Positions 1 through 7,977 of a stretch of DNA of 64,000 nucleotides are shown here, piece after piece. The translations under genes and the position numbers were made by a program. The notes below the pieces were generated by a model. That model was given only the letters and a program-made list of their open reading frames with translations. It was not told the origin of the DNA and made no database searches. Origin of the DNA: JALUZX01 sp964561605 (GTDB lineage Bacteria > Planctomycetota > UBA1135 > JALUZX01); the NCBI GenBank assembly GCA_964561605.1, contig CAZLQD010000025.1, positions 62,001-126,000 on the forward strand. The letters run 5' to 3'. How positions within the stretch are numbered: the stretch's first letter is position 1; each line of letters starts with the position of its first letter.

Positions 1-2
1 TT

Positions 3-365
3 CCTTCCTCTTCCTCCGACGGGTCGATCCCCCGCTTCACCTGGTGGCCCAGAAAGGGCTCCCTCCAGTGGGTCGAATACGGGTTCCAGGAACCGAGGAC
101 GGTCTCGGGCGCCCGGGTCTACTGGTTCGACGACGGCCCGCGGGGCGGATGCAGGACTCCCCTCTCCTGGAGGATCCTCTTCAAGAAGAGGGGCAGGTGG
201 GTTCCGGTGAGACTCCTTCCGGGAGAGACCTGGGGGGTATCGAAGGACCGGATGAACAGTGTCCGGTTCGAGCCCGTCACGGCCGCGGATTTCCGGCTGG
301 AGGCGAGGCTCCGGAAGGGTTTTTCCGGGGGCATCCTGGAGTGGGCCCTCCTGGAGGGAATCTGA
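3..365 (+). CDS. Beta-L-arabinofuranosidase-like protein (GH127/DUF1680), C-terminal part only
   Basis: The open frame enters from the left edge with no start codon and ends at a TGA, so only about 120 C-terminal residues are present. The translation contains FTWWPRKGSLQWVEY, VYWFDD and GGCRTPLSWR, which I recognise as the accessory beta-sandwich at the end of DUF1680/GH127 glycosidases (beta-L-arabinofuranosidases that attack plant arabinan side chains). The catalytic barrel would lie outside the window. The frame has codon use like its neighbours and is convergent with the MBOAT gene. Family assignment rests on this tail alone, so the exact substrate is open. Confidence 0.72.
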   Translation, partial: PSSSSDGSIPRFTWWPRKGSLQWVEYGFQEPRTVSGARVYWFDDGPRGGCRTPLSWRILFKKRGRWVPVRLLPGETWGVSKDRMNSVRFEPVTAADFRLEARLRKGFSGGILEWALLEGI

Positions 366-385
366 GAGAGGTTCCGGGTCCCGCG

Positions 386-403
386 GCCGGCGGCTCCGCC
401 GGC
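386..403. terminator. GC hairpin between convergent genes
   Basis: A perfect 7-bp inverted repeat (GCCGGCG / CGCCGGC) around a GCTC loop lies in the 64-nt gap between two convergent stop codons. There is no clean U-run on either side, so termination is inferred from position and stem strength. Confidence 0.35.
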
Positions 404-429
404 GGCGGGCCTCTTTCCGCCGGGAGGGA

Positions 430-1854
430 TCAGAACTGGAAGTAGATGAAGGGGATCTCCCGGGCGAAGACCAGGTGGGCCAGGACGACCACCCAGATCC
501 CGGCCAGGACCCCGGGCCGGAGGAAGGAGGGGATCAGTCCCAGGATCTCCTCCCTGTCCAGGAAGTAGAGGAGGAGGTCGATTCCGAGGACCACTCCTCC
601 CACGAGGAGGAGTTCCAGGACGATCTTGGGGTCCGGGGCGCCCTGGAAGGAGAGGATTCCCTCGAGCATGGTGAAGGCCGTGTGGAAATCGGGGGAGCGG
701 AAGAAGAGCCAGGTGAGGAGGACCAGGCCGAAGGTGAATCCCACCCGCAGGACGGCCCAGGCGGCCTCGGCTGGGCTTCCCGCCCGGATCCGGGTCTCCG
801 CCTTCCTCCCCCTGAGCATGAGCTTGTGGGCGGCCAGGTAGAGGCCGTGGAGGCCGCCCCAGACCACGAAGGTCCAGTTCGCTCCGTGCCAGAGTCCGCC
901 CAGGAGCATGGTCACCATCAGGTTGAAATAGGTCCTGGCCTTCCCCTTCCGGTTTCCCCCCAACGGAATATAGAGGTAGTCCTTGAGCCAGGAGGAGAGG
1001 GAGATGTGCCAGCGCCTCCAGAAGTCGGTCACGTTGAGTGAGAGGTAGGGCTGGCGGAAGTTGATCATCACGTCCACGCCGAAAAGCCGGGCCGTTCCCC
1101 TGGCGATGAGACTGTAGCCGCTGAAGTCGCAGTAGATCTGGAGGGCGAAGAAGAGGAGCCCCCTCAGGAGTTCCAGGGAGGAGAAGGCCTCGGGGGCCCG
1201 GAAGACCGGATCCACCAGGGGGGCGAGCTGGTCCCCCAAGAGGACCTTCATGATCATGCCCATCGTGATGAGCTCGATCCCCTTCTTCAGATCCCCCGGC
1301 CGGGTCCTGGGGACCTTCACCAGTTGGGGGAGGAGGTCCGCCGCCCTTTCGATGGGGCCGGCCACGAGCTGGGGGAAGAAGGAGACGAAGAGGGCGAAGT
1401 CCAGCAGGTTCCCCGTGGGCCGGAGCCTGCCCCGGTAGATGTCGATGGTGTAGGAAAGGGTCTGGAAGGTGTAGAAGGAGATCCCCACGGGGAGGACGAT
1501 CCGCAAGGTGGGGAGGCCGGCGTGGATTCCAAGGGCCTCGAGGAGGGCCTGGAAGGATTCCACGAAGAAGCCCAGGTACTTGAAGATCCCCAGGATGCTC
1601 AGGTTGCTCACCAGGCTCACCAGGAGGAGGCGCTTGCGTCTTGCCGGATCCTCCGTCCTGGGAAGGGCGGCGCCGACGAAGTAGTCCACCAGGGTGGACA
1701 GGGCCAGGAGCCCGCAGAAACGCCAGTCCCACCAGCCGTAGAAGAAGTAGCTCCCGGCAAGCATGAAGGCGTTGCGGAACCGCCTGGGCAGGAGGCTCCA
1801 GGCGGGGAAGAAGAGGAGCAGGAAGACCAGGAAGGGGATGGAATTGAAGAGCAT
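430..1854 (-). CDS. MBOAT-family membrane O-acyltransferase (AlgI-like)
   Basis: This is a 474-residue polytopic membrane protein that begins MLFNSIPFL, as AlgI/PatA-type enzymes do. It carries the MBOAT core motif GGLWHGANW, with the presumed catalytic His at residue 323. A further conserved segment, WRRWHISLS, precedes it. Such proteins move acyl (usually acetyl) groups across the membrane onto exported polysaccharides or other extracytoplasmic acceptors, normally together with a periplasmic SGNH/AlgJ-type partner. No such partner is seen here, but the gene's downstream side is cut off by the convergent GH127 gene. The start is clear from the family N-terminus. No strong Shine-Dalgarno is visible. 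The acceptor cannot be deduced. Confidence 0.9.
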   Translation of the reverse strand: MLFNSIPFLVFLLLFFPAWSLLPRRFRNAFMLAGSYFFYGWWDWRFCGLLALSTLVDYFVGAALPRTEDPARRKRLLLVSLVSNLSILGIFKYLGFFVESFQALLEALGIHAGLPTLRIVLPVGISFYTFQTLSYTIDIYRGRLRPTGNLLDFALFVSFFPQLVAGPIERAADLLPQLVKVPRTRPGDLKKGIELITMGMIMKVLLGDQLAPLVDPVFRAPEAFSSLELLRGLLFFALQIYCDFSGYSLIARGTARLFGVDVMINFRQPYLSLNVTDFWRRWHISLSSWLKDYLYIPLGGNRKGKARTYFNLMVTMLLGGLWHGANWTFVVWGGLHGLYLAAHKLMLRGRKAETRIRAGSPAEAAWAVLRVGFTFGLVLLTWLFFRSPDFHTAFTMLEGILSFQGAPDPKIVLELLLVGGVVLGIDLLLYFLDREEILGLIPSFLRPGVLAGIWVVVLAHLVFAREIPFIYFQF

Positions 1855-2084
1855 GGGCCCTCAGGGGATGTCCGTCCCGGGGGGCCCGGTGTCGCGGGCC
1901 CTTTCGCCGTGGGTTTTCTTCCTGGTCGTCCCGGGTGCCGCCATGGCCCCTCCCTGGGTGGTCGCCTGCCTTTCCGGGGCCGGCCCCTCCGGGTGGAGGG
2001 GCTTTCCCGGGCCTGCCCTTGTTCTCTCGGCAGGAGGGCCCCAGAATCTTCCGGGAAGGGGAGCCCGAATTCCAGGAGGCTGCC

Positions 2085-2543
2085 GTGGCCGAGGAAAGGA
2101 AGAGTCCCTCCCAGTCCCAGGTGGAGATGACCCAGATCGTCCTGGCGGGGCAGGCCAACTCCATGGGCAACGCCTTCGGCGGACAGATCATGCAGTGGAT
2201 CGACATCGCCGCCGCCGTGGCGGCCAGGAGGCATTGCACGGGCGTGGCCGTGACGGCCTCCATGGACGGTTTGAGCTTCAAGGCCCCCATCCGGCTGGGG
2301 GACGTGGTGGTCCTCAAGGCCTCGGTGAACCGCTCCTGGCGGACCTCCATGGAGGTGGGGGTCCGGGTGGAGGCGGAGCACCCCGACGGAAGGCGGGTCC
2401 ACTCGGCCAGCGCCTACCTCACTTTCGTGGCCCTGGACGAGGAGGGAAGGCCCAGGCCCGTGCCGGCCGTGGAGCCCCTAACTCCTGAAGAGAAGAGAAG
2501 ATACGAGGAGGCGGGCCGGAGGCGGGAGAAGCGCCTTGCATGA
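2085..2543 (+). CDS. Hotdog-fold acyl-CoA thioesterase (YciA/BFIT type)
   Basis: A 152-residue protein with the acyl-CoA thioesterase pattern GNAFGGQIMQWID followed by a hotdog beta-sheet (VTASMDGLSFKAPIRLGD), typical of YciA-like enzymes that hydrolyse cytosolic acyl-CoAs. The frame is open further upstream, but a GTG at 2085 sits five bases after AGGAGG (2074-2079), and the family N-terminus starts there. The longer version would add an unrelated Pro/Gly-rich stretch. It diverges from the MBOAT gene across 230 bp and is followed by hcp. Substrate chain length is unknown. Confidence 0.85.
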   Translation: MAEERKSPSQSQVEMTQIVLAGQANSMGNAFGGQIMQWIDIAAAVAARRHCTGVAVTASMDGLSFKAPIRLGDVVVLKASVNRSWRTSMEVGVRVEAEHPDGRRVHSASAYLTFVALDEEGRPRPVPAVEPLTPEEKRRYEEAGRRREKRLA

Positions 2544-2758
2544 GAGACCGGCAGGGCCGGGGCGGGGGGCGTTTTTTTCCCTTTCCCCTGTTGATCCTGG
2601 AGGGAATTCATCCAAGAAAGTGTGGGTTTCGCCGGGCCCGCTCCGGGGCCGGGATCCTATCGTGAGGTTCGTGATGTCGCCCGGGCGCCCTCCTGCGGGA
2701 GGATGGCCGGTGAAAGCGTTTCTTCATCTCTCGGTAACCTGAAAGAGGAGGCTCCAGG

Positions 2759-4420
2759 ATGTTTTGTTTCCAGTGCCAGGAAACGGCGAGAAACCAGGGT
2801 TGCACCGTCAAGGGCGTTTGCGGAAAGGACGAGGAACTGGCGGACTACCAGGACCTCTTGATCCACGTCCTGAAGGGGATCGGGCTCTACGGGGAGAAGG
2901 CCCTGGAGCTCGGCGCCCGGGACCGTGAGGCCGGGAGGTTCATGGCCCGGATGCTCTTCTCCACCATCACCAACGTGGGGTGGGACAAGCCTTGGTTCGT
3001 CGACGCCGTGAAGAAGGCCCTGAAGGTCCGCGAGGATTTGAAGAACAAGGTCCTGGAGGTTTCGGGGAAGAGCCCCGAGGATCTCTTCGGGAACCTCCAC
3101 GACTCCCAGACCTGGTATTCCGAAAACGAGGGGGAATACCTGGAGAAGGCCAAGACCGTGGGCGTCCTCGCCACGGAGAACGAGGACATCCGTTCTCTCA
3201 GGGAACTCCTGATCCTGGGTTGCAAGGGCGTCGCCGCCTACGCCGACCACGCCGCCGTCCTGGGCAAGGAGAGCGACGAGATCTACGACTTCCTCATGAA
3301 GGCCATGGCGGCCACGACGAAGGATCTCTCGGCCGACGAGCTGGTCGGCCTGGTCATGGAGGCCGGCAAGACGGCCGTGACCACCATGGCCCTCCTCGAC
3401 GAGGCCAATACCTCGGCCTACGGCAAGCCGGAAATCACCGAGGTGAACCTGGGGGTGAGGAGCAACCCGGGCATCCTCATCAGCGGCCACGACATGAAGG
3501 ACATGGAGGAGCTCCTCGAGCAGACCGCCGGGACGGGGGTGGACGTCTACACCCACGGCGAGATGCTTCCGGCCCACTACTACCCGGCTTTCAAGAAGTA
3601 CGACCACTTCGTGGGGAACTACGGGAACGCCTGGTGGAAGCAGAACGAGGAGTTCGAGAGCTTCAACGGCCCGATCCTCATGACCACCAACTGCCTGGTT
3701 CCCCTCAAGAAGGACAACACCTACCTGGATCGGCTCTTCACGACGGGCCTGGTCTCCTACCCGGGAGCCACCCACATCCCCGATCGCCCCGAGGGCGGAA
3801 AGAAGGACTTCTCCCCCCTGATCGAGCTGGCCAAGAAGTGCAAGCCCCCCAAGGAGCTCGAGACGGGGAAGATCGTCGGCGGTTTCGCCCACGACCAGGT
3901 CCTGGCCCTGGCGGACAGGGTGGTGGAGGCGGTGAAGTCCGGCGCCATCAAGCGGTTCGTCGTCATGGCCGGCTGCGACGGTCGCCACAAGAGCAGGGAA
4001 TACTACACCCAGGTCGCCCAGGCCCTTCCCAAGGACACGGTGATCCTCACGGCCGGGTGCGCGAAGTACCGCTACAACAAGCTCGCCCTGGGCGACATCG
4101 GCGGCATCCCCAGGGTGCTCGACGCCGGGCAGTGCAACGATTCCTACTCCCTGGCCGTCATCGCCCTCAAGCTCAAGGAGGTCTTCGGGCTCCAGGACAT
4201 CAACGAGCTCCCCGTCTCCTACGACATCGCCTGGTATGAGCAGAAGGCCGTGGCGGTCCTGCTGGCCCTCCTCTACCTGGGGGTCAAGGGGATCCGCCTG
4301 GGACCCACCCTGCCCGCCTTCGTCTCCCCCAACGTCCTGAAGGTCCTGGTGGAGAAGTTCGACATCAAGCCCATCGGGAGCGTGGAGGAGGACGTCCAGG
4401 CCATGATGGCCGGCAAGTAG
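2759..4420 (+). CDS. hcp: Hydroxylamine reductase / hybrid-cluster protein
   Basis: A full-length 553-residue Hcp, a cytoplasmic iron-sulfur enzyme that reduces hydroxylamine in vitro and is thought to act as an NO reductase during nitrosative stress. The N-terminal cysteines follow C3-X2-C6-X8-C15-X5-C21, the spacing of the anaerobe ([4Fe-4S]) class. Hybrid-cluster ligands are present: GHD (His), HGEM (Glu), TTNCL, AGCDGR, AGCAKY, GQCND and the WYEQK Glu/Lys pair. A Shine-Dalgarno (AGAGGAGG) precedes the ATG. No hcr reductase gene is adjacent, so an external donor is presumed. No clear FNR, NsrR or HcpR palindrome is visible in the 215-bp leader. Confidence 0.96.
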   Translation: MFCFQCQETARNQGCTVKGVCGKDEELADYQDLLIHVLKGIGLYGEKALELGARDREAGRFMARMLFSTITNVGWDKPWFVDAVKKALKVREDLKNKVLEVSGKSPEDLFGNLHDSQTWYSENEGEYLEKAKTVGVLATENEDIRSLRELLILGCKGVAAYADHAAVLGKESDEIYDFLMKAMAATTKDLSADELVGLVMEAGKTAVTTMALLDEANTSAYGKPEITEVNLGVRSNPGILISGHDMKDMEELLEQTAGTGVDVYTHGEMLPAHYYPAFKKYDHFVGNYGNAWWKQNEEFESFNGPILMTTNCLVPLKKDNTYLDRLFTTGLVSYPGATHIPDRPEGGKKDFSPLIELAKKCKPPKELETGKIVGGFAHDQVLALADRVVEAVKSGAIKRFVVMAGCDGRHKSREYYTQVAQALPKDTVILTAGCAKYRYNKLALGDIGGIPRVLDAGQCNDSYSLAVIALKLKEVFGLQDINELPVSYDIAWYEQKAVAVLLALLYLGVKGIRLGPTLPAFVSPNVLKVLVEKFDIKPIGSVEEDVQAMMAGK

Positions 4421-4463
4421 GCCCCGGCTCCCCGGTCTCCCCGGGGAAGTCCGGCCCTTCCAG

Positions 4464-4493
4464 GGACCCGGCGCGTTCCGGCGCGCCGGGTCC
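4464..4493. terminator. Strong bidirectional hairpin between hcp and the SBBP gene
   Basis: A perfect 12-bp inverted repeat (GGACCCGGCGCG and its complement) with a 6-nt loop lies between two convergent stop codons. The stem is long enough to serve both strands. The U-tract is weak (TCCTTCC on the plus side). Confidence 0.65.
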
Positions 4494-4537
4494 TTCCACA
4501 TTGGTCCGGGCCGCCCCGGCGGGGAAGGGGGAAAGGC

Positions 4538-6601
4538 TCAGATCTTGGGGATGGATACGAAAGCGGTGAATCCCCAGGGGCCGTCTTCCATCTTTCCGCC
4601 GGGGAATTGGATGTGGGTGATGAGGAGAGACCAGGTCCATCCCCCTATGACGAATCCGCTCTTGGGTTGGAAGGCGAAGGCGGCGGGGATGTCGTCCCTG
4701 GCCCCTCCAAGGAGGGTCGAGTAGTAGAGCCCCTCGCCCTTGTGATCCAGGGCCACGAGGAAGAGATCGTTTCCTCCATGGTGGGAAATTCCGGGCTTGT
4801 CGAGGAAATCCGCCGATTCCGTCCCGCCGGCGACCCAGATCCTGCCCTTGGAATCCAGGGCCAGGCCCGAGACGAAGTCCCTGTGCCTCCCTCCCAGGAA
4901 GGTGGCCCACCTCAGGGACGTGGTCTTCCGCTTCAGGCAGGCCACCCAGCCCGTCTCGTAGCAGGCCCGGTAGACGTCGGAGAAGGCGTTGGGAGTGGCG
5001 GGGAAATCCAGGGAGGCCGTCCGGCCCCCAAGGAAGAGGAGATTCTCCTTGCCACGGGAGAGGGTCATCGCCAGGGCCTGGTCGTCCTTGTTCCCTCCCA
5101 GTCGGGTCGCCGTCAGGACCTTCTCCCCCCGGGGGGAGAGTTCCAGGAAGAGGGCGTCGAAGCCGCCCCGGGGCTTGGGTTGGATGGGCGAACCCGGGAG
5201 GGTGGAGGAACTCGTGGCGCCGGCGATCAGGGCGTCGCCTTCCTGGTCCAGGAGGAGGACCTGGGGTATCTCGTCCTTCTTTCCGCCCCAGAGGGTGGAG
5301 TAGAGGGGAGCGGGCTTGTCTTCGGTGAAGCCGGTGAAGAAGATGTCGAATCCGCCGGAGAGTTTCTTTTGGAAGGCCTTCCCCGTCGTGGGGAAATCGG
5401 GGGAATTGGTGAAACCCGCCGCCAGGATGGTCTTGTCCCTCGCGGCGAGTCCGCGGATGCAGTCCATTCCCCGGCCCCCGAGGTAGGTGGAGAAGTTCAG
5501 TGTCGTTCCCGAGGGGTCCAGGGCGGAGAGGAAGGCTTTGCCCAGTTCCTTGGATCCGGGTTTCCTGTCGAAGGCCCAGGGAAGGGTGGGGAAGTCGGGG
5601 GAGGTGGTCTCTCCCCCGATGGCGATGTCCTTGCCGGCGGTCAGCGTGACGGCCCAGGCACGGTCCTGGCCGCTTCCGCCGAGGAAGGTCGTCCAGAGGA
5701 CCTGGTTGGAAGCGGTCAGGACGGTCACGAAGGCGTCCTGGTCCCCGTTCTGGGTCCGGTCCCAGGAACCGGGCGAAGTGGGAAAGTCCGGGGAGTCGGT
5801 CCAACCCGTCGCGCAGTACGCCTTCAGGTCCAAGAAGGTCACGGCCTGGACCTTCTGGCTTCCGTTGGTTCCGAATACCATTCCCCGGACGTCGGGGTCC
5901 ACGAGCATGGCCAGGGAAGGATCCCTCTCCGGGGCGGCAAGGCCGGCGGTGCGTGGGCCCTTCAGGATCCAGCGGCAGGGAAGGGGTCTCCTCTCTCCCC
6001 CGGGCGGGCATTCCCAGGCGAAGGGGCGGGTGAGGCGCAGTCTCCCGCAAGGCGTGTCCAGGACCAGGTCCCCCCGGGAATCCACCGCAAGGGATCGGGC
6101 CCCCCGCACCCCGAGGGAGAAGGCCCCCAGGTCCGCCCCGGGTTCCAGGAAGAGATCGAAGGCGGGCCGGCCCTTCCCCGAACGGAAGACCAGGTCCGTT
6201 CCCGGGTACAGGCCGCGGTACCGGACGGAATCGAAGCGGGGGACTCCGCGCCTCCACCGGGCCGGATCCGAGCCCAGGAAATAATTGTATACGCCTTGAA
6301 GCTTCTTTCCCGGCCGGATCTCCGCAGAGGGCCGGGAGCCTTCGAAGCGGAAAAGCAGGGATCCCCGCCTGGAGGCCAGGATCCATCTCCCTTCCATGAG
6401 GAAGAGCCTGGTCCCGCCGAAGTCGGCGGCGAAGAGGGAGGGGTTCCTCCACTGGCCCCGGTTGGGCACGAAGCAGGCTCCCGCGAGGGGGAGGTGGAGC
6501 CGGGCCCGGGCGGGGAGGGGTGGTTTCCCTCCCCGGGCGGGGACCGGCACGGAGAGCGATGCGACGAAGAAGAGAAGGGGGAGGAAAAAGGTTTTTCTCA
6601 T
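4538..6601 (-). CDS. Secreted SBBP beta-propeller repeat protein
   Basis: A 687-residue exported protein. Residues 1 to about 25 form a signal peptide (MRKTFFLPLLFFVASLSVPV). The middle and C-terminal parts contain at least five tandem repeats built on YLGG or FLGG, then a D-rich turn, then GGxTxSxDFP. This is the SBBP (seven-bladed beta-propeller) repeat common in planctomycete and myxobacterial surface proteins. The N-terminal 200 residues match the domain that usually precedes SBBP repeats. An earlier in-frame GTG exists at 6616, but the GGAAGGA motif six bases before the ATG at 6601 supports the start given. Probably an envelope or extracellular adhesion/binding protein. The ligand is unknown. 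Confidence 0.85.
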   Translation of the reverse strand: MRKTFFLPLLFFVASLSVPVPARGGKPPLPARARLHLPLAGACFVPNRGQWRNPSLFAADFGGTRLFLMEGRWILASRRGSLLFRFEGSRPSAEIRPGKKLQGVYNYFLGSDPARWRRGVPRFDSVRYRGLYPGTDLVFRSGKGRPAFDLFLEPGADLGAFSLGVRGARSLAVDSRGDLVLDTPCGRLRLTRPFAWECPPGGERRPLPCRWILKGPRTAGLAAPERDPSLAMLVDPDVRGMVFGTNGSQKVQAVTFLDLKAYCATGWTDSPDFPTSPGSWDRTQNGDQDAFVTVLTASNQVLWTTFLGGSGQDRAWAVTLTAGKDIAIGGETTSPDFPTLPWAFDRKPGSKELGKAFLSALDPSGTTLNFSTYLGGRGMDCIRGLAARDKTILAAGFTNSPDFPTTGKAFQKKLSGGFDIFFTGFTEDKPAPLYSTLWGGKKDEIPQVLLLDQEGDALIAGATSSSTLPGSPIQPKPRGGFDALFLELSPRGEKVLTATRLGGNKDDQALAMTLSRGKENLLFLGGRTASLDFPATPNAFSDVYRACYETGWVACLKRKTTSLRWATFLGGRHRDFVSGLALDSKGRIWVAGGTESADFLDKPGISHHGGNDLFLVALDHKGEGLYYSTLLGGARDDIPAAFAFQPKSGFVIGGWTWSLLITHIQFPGGKMEDGPWGFTAFVSIPKI

Positions 6602-6670
6602 TGGAACTCCTTCCACTTTCTAAGCGCCGGCCGTTTTCCCGCGGAAATGTGGAGGGAAAGCGGAAAAGTC

Positions 6671-6699
6671 ATTCTAGGAGAGATGGAGGGAGAGACAAA
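6671..6699 (-). promoter_or_regulatory. Candidate sigma-70-type promoter for the SBBP gene
   Basis: On the minus strand a TTTGTC hexamer is followed after 17 bases by TAGAAT, about 70 bases before the SBBP start. The same TAGAAT hexamer recurs before other genes in this window (7906 and 21451), which suggests a lineage -10 preference. The -35 match is weak. Confidence 0.4.
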
Positions 6700-6842
6700 G
6701 CCCCTTGAAAGGGGACTGGAATCCGCGGCGTTGGGTGAGGGCGGGGCCCATCCAGCCCTTGTCTCTCCCCCGGGCGGCGGGTAGTTTCCCCGCCCGGGGC
6801 TTCCGTGTTGTTTCCCTGGCATTTCCCGAACGAGGTGGACCC

Positions 6843-7826
6843 ATGTCGAAGAAGAAGATCCAGAAGATCCTGGTCACGGGATCGGTGGGGCAGATCGGTT
6901 CCGAGCTCACCATGGCCCTCAGGCAGAAGTACGGCGCCGAGAACGTGGTCGCCTGCGGGAGGAAGACCAAGCCTTCCCAGGAACTTCTGGAGTCCGGGCC
7001 CTTCGAGTGGCTCGACGTTACGGACAAGGAAAAGCTGGCCCAGGTCTGCGAGAAACACGGCATCGACACCATCGTGAACATGGCGGCCGTCCTCTCCGCC
7101 ACGGGGGAGAAGAATCCCCAGTTGGCGTGGAACGTGAACGTCACGGGCCTGATCAACACCCTGGAATTGGCCCGGGAGGCCGGCCTGACCCAGGTCCTCT
7201 GCCCCAGCTCCATCGCCGTCTTCGGCAAGGGTTGCCCCAGGGTGAACACCCCCCAGGAGACGGTCCTCAAGCCCTCCACGATGTACGGCGTCACCAAGGT
7301 CACGGGGGAGCTCCTCTGCGACTACTACGTGTCCCGTTACGGCGTGGACGCCCGGGGGTTGCGCTATCCGGGCATCATCTCCCACAAGACCCTTCCGGGC
7401 GGAGGGACCACGGATTACGCCGTGGAGATCTTCTACAAGGCCGTGGAGGAGAAACGTTACACCTGCTTCCTCGGCCCCGACACCAGGCTCCCCATGATGT
7501 ATATGCCCGACTGCATCAAGGCCACGATCGATCTCATGGAGGCCGACTTCGAGAAGCTGGAGCACCACGGCGACTTCAACGTCTCCGCCATGAGCTTCAC
7601 CCCCGCTGAGCTGGCCGAGGAGATCCGCAAGCACATCCCCGAGTTCGAGATCTCCTACGAGCCGGACTTCCGCCAGGCCATCGCCGACTCCTGGCCCCAG
7701 TCCATCGACGATTCGGCGGCCCGGAAGGAGTGGGGATGGAAGCCCTCCTACGACCTGGCCTCCATGACGGCGGACATGCTGGAGAACCTCCAGAAGCGTC
7801 ACGCCGAGGGCAAGCTCTACGGCTGA
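6843..7826 (+). CDS. tdh: L-threonine 3-dehydrogenase, short-chain (SDR) type
   Basis: A 327-residue NAD-dependent SDR enzyme that oxidises L-threonine to 2-amino-3-ketobutyrate in the cytoplasm. The N-terminus has the Rossmann motif LVTGSVGQIGSEL. The catalytic YxxxK is in MYGVTK, and the SDR-threonine-dehydrogenase signatures GGGTTDYAV and DTRLPMMYMPD are clear and separate it from UDP-glucose epimerases. The open frame begins 46 codons earlier, but the family start and a GAGGTGG motif five bases upstream place the start at this ATG. The usual partner 2-amino-3-ketobutyrate ligase (kbl) is not adjacent. Confidence 0.88.
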   Translation: MSKKKIQKILVTGSVGQIGSELTMALRQKYGAENVVACGRKTKPSQELLESGPFEWLDVTDKEKLAQVCEKHGIDTIVNMAAVLSATGEKNPQLAWNVNVTGLINTLELAREAGLTQVLCPSSIAVFGKGCPRVNTPQETVLKPSTMYGVTKVTGELLCDYYVSRYGVDARGLRYPGIISHKTLPGGGTTDYAVEIFYKAVEEKRYTCFLGPDTRLPMMYMPDCIKATIDLMEADFEKLEHHGDFNVSAMSFTPAELAEEIRKHIPEFEISYEPDFRQAIADSWPQSIDDSAARKEWGWKPSYDLASMTADMLENLQKRHAEGKLYG

Positions 7827-7899
7827 GGCCCGATCCCCGGGCCCTCTCCTCCTTCCCCCCCGGTCCCGGCCGGGCCGGGGGGGTTCCCTGGAAGGGGGG

Positions 7900-7915
7900 G
7901 GCCATTAGAATGGCC
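7900..7915. promoter_or_regulatory. Palindrome overlapping a possible -10 box
   Basis: GGCCATT-AG-AATGGCC is a perfect 16-bp palindrome containing TAGAAT at 7906-7911, about 70 bp before the HEAT-repeat gene. It could be an operator sitting on the -10 element. The best -35 candidate (TTCCCT, spacing 16) is poor. Confidence 0.35.
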
Positions 7916-7977
7916 CTCTTTGCCCGGCTTTCCGGGTTCCGGGAAAGGGGAAGGGGGGGCAGGGTTAAAGAGATCGC

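Noticed and set aside
119..2350. 743-codon open frame on the minus strand across the GH127 tail, MBOAT and thioesterase genes
   Set aside because: Its translation is Pro/Gly/Arg-rich with no family motifs. It is a shadow frame caused by high GC.
2548..2578. Intrinsic terminator after the thioesterase gene
   Set aside because: CCGGC-AGG-GCCGG is short and the T-run (2572-2578) is 11 bases away. This is too weak to list.
2544..2758. Possible FNR, NsrR or HcpR operator before hcp
   Set aside because: A TTGAT half-site is present near 2591 but has no partner at the right spacing. No palindrome is found.
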